From Flavobacteriaceae bacterium (GTDB lineage: Bacteria; Bacteroidota; Bacteroidia; Flavobacteriales; Weeksellaceae), in NCBI GenBank assembly GCA_031289875.1, contig JAITOO010000027.1, positions 1 to 18,134 of the forward strand: DNA of 18,134 nucleotides, given 5' to 3'. The translations under genes were made by a program, and so were the position numbers. The notes under the pieces were generated by a model. It did not search any database and was not told the DNA's origin. It saw nothing but the letters and a program-made list of their open reading frames with translations. Shown here one piece after another: positions 15,004 to 18,134 of the stretch. Position 1 is the stretch's first letter. Every line of letters begins with the position of its first letter.

Positions 15004-15609
15004 ATGGCAAGATATATTGGTCCAAAAACGAAAATAGCCCGAAAATTCGGACAGGCTATTTATGGGGAAGACAAGTATTTCGAAAGAAGAAAGTTTCCTC
15101 CAGGACAACACGGTCCGAACAAGAGAAGAGGCGCAAAACGCTCCGAGTATGCTGTTCAGTTGGCTGAAAAACAAAAAGCCAAATACACCTACGGCATATT
15201 GGAAAGACAGTTTGCCAACCTTTTCGACAAAGCCCAAAGAAGCAAAGGCATCACAGGCGAAGTTCTGTTGCAGTTGTGCGAATCCCGTTTAGACAACGTG
15301 GTTTACCGCTTCGGGCTGTCGAAAACAAGAGCAGGCGCGCGCCAGTTAGTATCTCACAAACACATCACCGTAAACGGAGAAGTAGTAAACATTCCGTCCT
15401 ATTTGTTGAAAGCGGGAGATGTAGTGGCTGTAAGGGAAAAATCCAAATCATTGCAAGTGATTAAAGATGCGTTGGATGCCCGTAGAGCTTATGATTGGTT
15501 AATATGGAATGACGAGAAACAATCAGGCGAATACAAAGTCGTTCCTGAAAGAATCCAAATTCCGGAAGACATCAAAGAACAATTGATAGTCGAATTATAC
15601 TCAAAATAA
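15004..15609 (+). CDS. rpsD: 30S ribosomal protein S4 (zinc-free form)
   Basis: S4 nucleates assembly of the 16S rRNA 5' domain and, with S5, shapes decoding fidelity. The 201-residue protein opens [20 protein letters not shown] without the N-terminal zinc-binding cysteines of many bacteria. [20 protein letters not shown] (30-49) is the conserved N-terminal stretch. The S4 RNA-binding domain follows at about 93-155, with [20 protein letters not shown] (93-112) and [19 protein letters not shown] (115-133). In E. coli S4 represses the alpha operon; no pseudoknot-like target was looked for successfully here. Confidence 0.98.
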   Translation: MARYIGPKTKIARKFGQAIYGEDKYFERRKFPPGQHGPNKRRGAKRSEYAVQLAEKQKAKYTYGILERQFANLFDKAQRSKGITGEVLLQLCESRLDNVVYRFGLSKTRAGARQLVSHKHITVNGEVVNIPSYLLKAGDVVAVREKSKSLQVIKDALDARRAYDWLIWNDEKQSGEYKVVPERIQIPEDIKEQLIVELYSK

Positions 15610-15633
15610 AAATTAAAATCAGCTGAAATTTAT

Positions 15634-16626
15634 ATGGCAATTTTAAACTTTATAAAACCTGACAAAGTAGTCTTAGTTGAATCCGACAATTTCAAAGGTC
15701 AATTTGAATTCAGACCGTTAGAACCCGGTTTTGGTTTGACGGTGGGGAATGCTCTGAGGAGAGTTCTACTCTCTTCTTTAGAAGGCTACGCTATCACCTC
15801 CATCAAAATCGAAGGTGTTGACCATGAATTTTCCGTGATTCCCGGCGTGATTGAAGATGTTACTGAAGTTATTTTGAATCTCAAAAAAATACGCTTCAAA
15901 AACCAAATTAATAAATCAGGAAGCGAAACGGTTACCGCACAAATCACAGGTAAAAAAGAATTGACCGCAGGAGATTTGGGCAAATTCATATCTTCCTATC
16001 AAGTGTTGAATCCCGATTTGGTGATTTGCCGAATGAACAAGGCAGTAGCCCTCAACCTCACGTTTACCATAGACAAAGGGCGCGGATACGTCTCTGCCGA
16101 GCAGAACAAATCCAACAACGCTCCGATTGGTACTATCGCTATCGATTCCATTTACACTCCAATCCGAAACGTCAAATACAGCGTAGAAGATTACCGTGTG
16201 GAACAAAGAACCGACTACGAAAAACTGATTTTGGACATTCAGACTGACGGCTCAATTACTCCGCAGGGCGCATTGACTGAGGCGGCTAAGATATTAATCC
16301 ACCATTTCATGCTCTTCTCCGACGAGAGAATTACCCTCGAAATTGATGTTGTTTCGCAAGGCGAAGTCTATGACGAAGAAGCGCTTCATATGAGACAGCT
16401 TTTGAAGACCAAATTAGTGGATATGGATTTGTCCGTCAGAGCATTAAACTGTCTGAAAGCGGCAGAAGTAGAGACTTTGGGAGAACTGGTATCCTTCACA
16501 AAAGCAGATTTGATGAAGTTTAGAAACTTTGGAAAAAAATCTTTAACTGAGCTGGAAGATTTAGTGTATTCAAAAAACCTCACTTTCGGCATAGATGTTT
16601 CAAAATATAAATTAGACGCAGAATAA
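15634..16626 (+). CDS. rpoA: DNA-directed RNA polymerase subunit alpha
   Basis: The alpha subunit dimerises to start RNA polymerase assembly, and its C-terminal domain binds upstream DNA and activators. The 330-residue length is normal. The N-terminal domain (about 1-235) has [20 protein letters not shown] (29-48) and the subdomain ending [12 protein letters not shown] (214-225). After a short linker the C-terminal domain (about 258-330) has [20 protein letters not shown] (264-283) and [15 protein letters not shown] (297-311). The DNA-binding residues of E. coli R265, N268, K271 and K298 correspond to R269, N272, K275 and K302, all kept. It lies 24 nt after rpsD and 11 nt before rplQ. Confidence 0.99.
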   Translation: MAILNFIKPDKVVLVESDNFKGQFEFRPLEPGFGLTVGNALRRVLLSSLEGYAITSIKIEGVDHEFSVIPGVIEDVTEVILNLKKIRFKNQINKSGSETVTAQITGKKELTAGDLGKFISSYQVLNPDLVICRMNKAVALNLTFTIDKGRGYVSAEQNKSNNAPIGTIAIDSIYTPIRNVKYSVEDYRVEQRTDYEKLILDIQTDGSITPQGALTEAAKILIHHFMLFSDERITLEIDVVSQGEVYDEEALHMRQLLKTKLVDMDLSVRALNCLKAAEVETLGELVSFTKADLMKFRNFGKKSLTELEDLVYSKNLTFGIDVSKYKLDAE

Positions 16627-16637
16627 TATAAGAAATC

Positions 16638-17249
16638 ATGAGACACGGAAAAAAGTTTAATCATTTGGGAAGAACAGCACCACACCGCAAAGCAATGCTT
16701 TCGAATATGGCTGCATCTCTTATATTACACAAAAGAATAAACACAACAGTAGCTAAGGCAAAAGCCCTTAGAGTTTATATAGAACCGCTTTTGACCAAAG
16801 CAAAAGACGATACGACTGCCAGCAGAAGGGTGGTTTTCAGTTACTTGCAGGCAAGATACGGCAAATACGACAAAAACAAAAAAGACGATTCCCGCTTTGC
16901 AGTGGAAGAATTGTTCAACATCGTAGCTCCGAAAATCGCTTCCAGAAATGGCGGTTATACGAGAATTATTAAAACAGGTTTCCGCTTGGGCGACGGTGCA
17001 GACACCGCACTGATTGAGTTGGTAGATTTCAACGAACTCTACAACGCAGGCGAAGTTAAGAAAACAACAAGAAGAAGCCGCAGACCTTCTAAAAAAACAG
17101 AGCCAAATGCTGAAACGGAGGTAAAAGAAGAAGTGAAAGCAGCGGAAGAAACCGTTGCCGAAGCACCACAAACAGAAGCGCCAAAAGCAGAAACTTCTGT
17201 TCCCGTCGAAGAAAAAACAACTTCGGAAGAAGAAGAAACAAAAGAGTAA
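16638..17249 (+). CDS. rplQ: 50S ribosomal protein L17 with long acidic tail
   Basis: L17 lies on the 50S surface near the exit tunnel. The conserved core is [20 protein letters not shown] (1-20), [13 protein letters not shown] (33-45) and [20 protein letters not shown] (102-121), finishing ALIELVDF near 131. E. coli L17 has 127 residues; this one has 203. After the core there is a basic patch ([13 protein letters not shown], 141-153) followed by about 50 residues made mostly of Glu, Ala, Thr, Pro and Lys, predicted to be disordered and net acidic. Tails of this kind occur in other Bacteroidota L17 proteins. It is the last gene of the operon and is followed by a strong terminator. Confidence 0.98.
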   Translation: MRHGKKFNHLGRTAPHRKAMLSNMAASLILHKRINTTVAKAKALRVYIEPLLTKAKDDTTASRRVVFSYLQARYGKYDKNKKDDSRFAVEELFNIVAPKIASRNGGYTRIIKTGFRLGDGADTALIELVDFNELYNAGEVKKTTRRSRRPSKKTEPNAETEVKEEVKAAEETVAEAPQTEAPKAETSVPVEEKTTSEEEETKE

Positions 17250-17275
17250 AATATCATAATCTTTTTGATTCTATA

Positions 17276-17311
17276 AAAAGCAGGTTTACAAATAATTGTA
17301 AACCTGCTTTT
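17276..17311. terminator. Strong bidirectional terminator after rplQ
   Basis: AAAAGCAGGTTTACAA (17276-17291) and TTGTAAACCTGCTTTT (17296-17311) form a perfect 16-bp stem around an ATAA loop. The stem ends in A-run/T-run arms, so both strands show a hairpin followed by Ts. It closes the 28-gene operon and also lies just past the stop of the convergent aldo/keto reductase (17317). Confidence 0.9.
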
Positions 17312-17316
17312 ATTTT

Positions 17317-18134
17317 CTAATCCACTTCCTTATTCCGCGAAGCCTCTAACATCAAATACCAGTCGTCGGTAGTCAGTTTGATGGCGAAAGATTTTTTTTG
17401 CTCTCGGATTCGTTCAATCTTTGTGCTTCCCAGTATCGGAGTGATTTTGCTTGGAACTTTCAGTATCCATGCGAGTAGCAGCTGGCTCGGCGAAGCGTTG
17501 TATTTTTCTGTCAATTTCGATAAAACTGTATTGATTCTGTCGTTGCGTTCATTTTTTTTGAGAAAAAAATCTCCAAGCGGCGACCAAATTTGCGTTTTTT
17601 TGTTGTAATGCCGCGCTTGTATCAGCAAGTCGTTGAACAAAGCATCAGGGGAGGTAAGCGAGAATTGTATCTGGTTGGTTTCCATCGGCAATCGCCTGTT
17701 CATCAGGTTGAAAGCGTAGGTTGAAAAATTGCTTACGCCAAATGTTTTTACTTTTCCGCTGAGTTTCAGCTCAGTAAAAGCGATTTCTACTTCTTCAAAA
17801 TCCATCAAAGGGTCCGGTCTATGAATGAGAAGCATGTCTATATAGTTGGTTTTTAATTGTTTCAAAGAGTTATCTACGCTGTTGAGAATGTGTTTTTTTG
17901 TGGTGTTGTAGCCTTTGGCTTGATATGTGTTTCCGGGCAGGCAGATGCCGCATTTGGTAATGATTTTTACTTCATGCCGGTTGATTCCGCTTTTATGCAG
18001 GGCTTCTCCCAGAAGGCTTTCCGTTGTGTAATCGCCATAGATATCAGCAGTGTCGAAGATTTTCAAATTTTCTTCATAACAGGATTTCAGGAAATCAGCA
18101 GCCTGTTCTGCTGAAAAATTTGCGCCCCAAGTTC
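17317..18134 (-). CDS. Aldo/keto reductase, YdhF-like, 5' end beyond window
   Basis: The frame is open to the right edge, so the start codon is outside; 271 residues are visible of an expected 290-300. They begin TWGANFSAEQAADFLKSC. The aldo/keto reductase tetrad is complete: D27 and Y32 in FDTADIYGDY (26-35), K60 in IITKCG and H104 in LLIHRPDPL. GKVKTFGVSNFSTYAF and PILGSTKIERI give the rest of the (beta/alpha)8 barrel and the NADP(H)-binding C-terminal segment. The sequence resembles the E. coli YdhF type of NADPH-dependent oxidoreductase, whose natural substrate is unclear. A TTG at 18066 is an internal codon, not the start. It converges on rplQ and shares its terminator. Confidence 0.93.
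   Translation of the reverse strand, partial: TWGANFSAEQAADFLKSCYEENLKIFDTADIYGDYTTESLLGEALHKSGINRHEVKIITKCGICLPGNTYQAKGYNTTKKHILNSVDNSLKQLKTNYIDMLLIHRPDPLMDFEEVEIAFTELKLSGKVKTFGVSNFSTYAFNLMNRRLPMETNQIQFSLTSPDALFNDLLIQARHYNKKTQIWSPLGDFFLKKNERNDRINTVLSKLTEKYNASPSQLLLAWILKVPSKITPILGSTKIERIREQKKSFAIKLTTDDWYLMLEASRNKEVD

Noticed and set aside
1..18134. CRISPR arrays, tRNA or rRNA genes, insertion sequences, attachment sites
   Set aside because: None seen on either strand; there are no regularly spaced repeats, transposase fragments or cloverleaf-like sequences in the short spacers.

Overview
The window is a Bacteroidota chromosome segment. The ribosomal proteins have Bacteroidota-type sequences. 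The gene starts mostly lack Shine-Dalgarno sequences and sit behind A-rich spacers. Several intergenic regions carry the Bacteroidota promoter pattern (TTTG-like -33 box and TAnnTTTG -7 box). By eye GC is moderate to low. The sequence does not settle the family or genus; class Bacteroidia is a reasonable guess.

Region 1 (1-3612) is a mixed flank. On the minus strand lie the 5' part of a restriction-modification enzyme (running off the left edge), a stand-alone RapZ C-terminal-domain protein, and an AmgK-like sugar kinase of the aminoglycoside-phosphotransferase fold. The last two overlap by 4 nt and match the two halves of a protein that is usually a single chain in this phylum. Divergent from them is a YceI-family lipoprotein on the plus strand. 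A small unknown membrane protein on the minus strand converges on it. Promoters can be read for the kinase, the lipoprotein, the membrane protein and the ribosomal operon.

Region 2 (3613-17249) is one unbroken run of 28 plus-strand genes, the merged S10-spc-alpha cluster: rplC-rplD-rplW-rplB-rpsS-rplV-rpsC-rplP-rpmC-rpsQ-rplN-rplX-rplE-rpsN-rpsH-rplF-rplR-rpsE-rpmD-rplO-secY-infA-rpmJ-rpsM-rpsK-rpsD-rpoA-rplQ. Spacers are 2-63 nt and rplC/rplD overlap. The genes supply ribosome subunits, the SecY translocation channel, initiation factor IF-1 and the RNA polymerase alpha subunit. Two local departures stand out. rpsJ, the usual first gene, is not in front of rplC, and a promoter with a very short leader sits there instead. 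The largest spacer (63 nt, rpsN-rpsH) holds an extended AT-rich hairpin.

Region 3 (17250-18134) holds a strong 16-bp-stem terminator shared by rplQ and a convergent aldo/keto reductase whose 5' end lies beyond the right edge.

I see no new multi-gene system. The best leads are the split kinase/RapZ-C pair with a possible frameshift site, the operon break at rpsJ, and the rpsN-rpsH hairpin. No gene-free stretch exceeds 300 bases. The longest (about 250 nt, 3366-3612) holds two divergent promoters.
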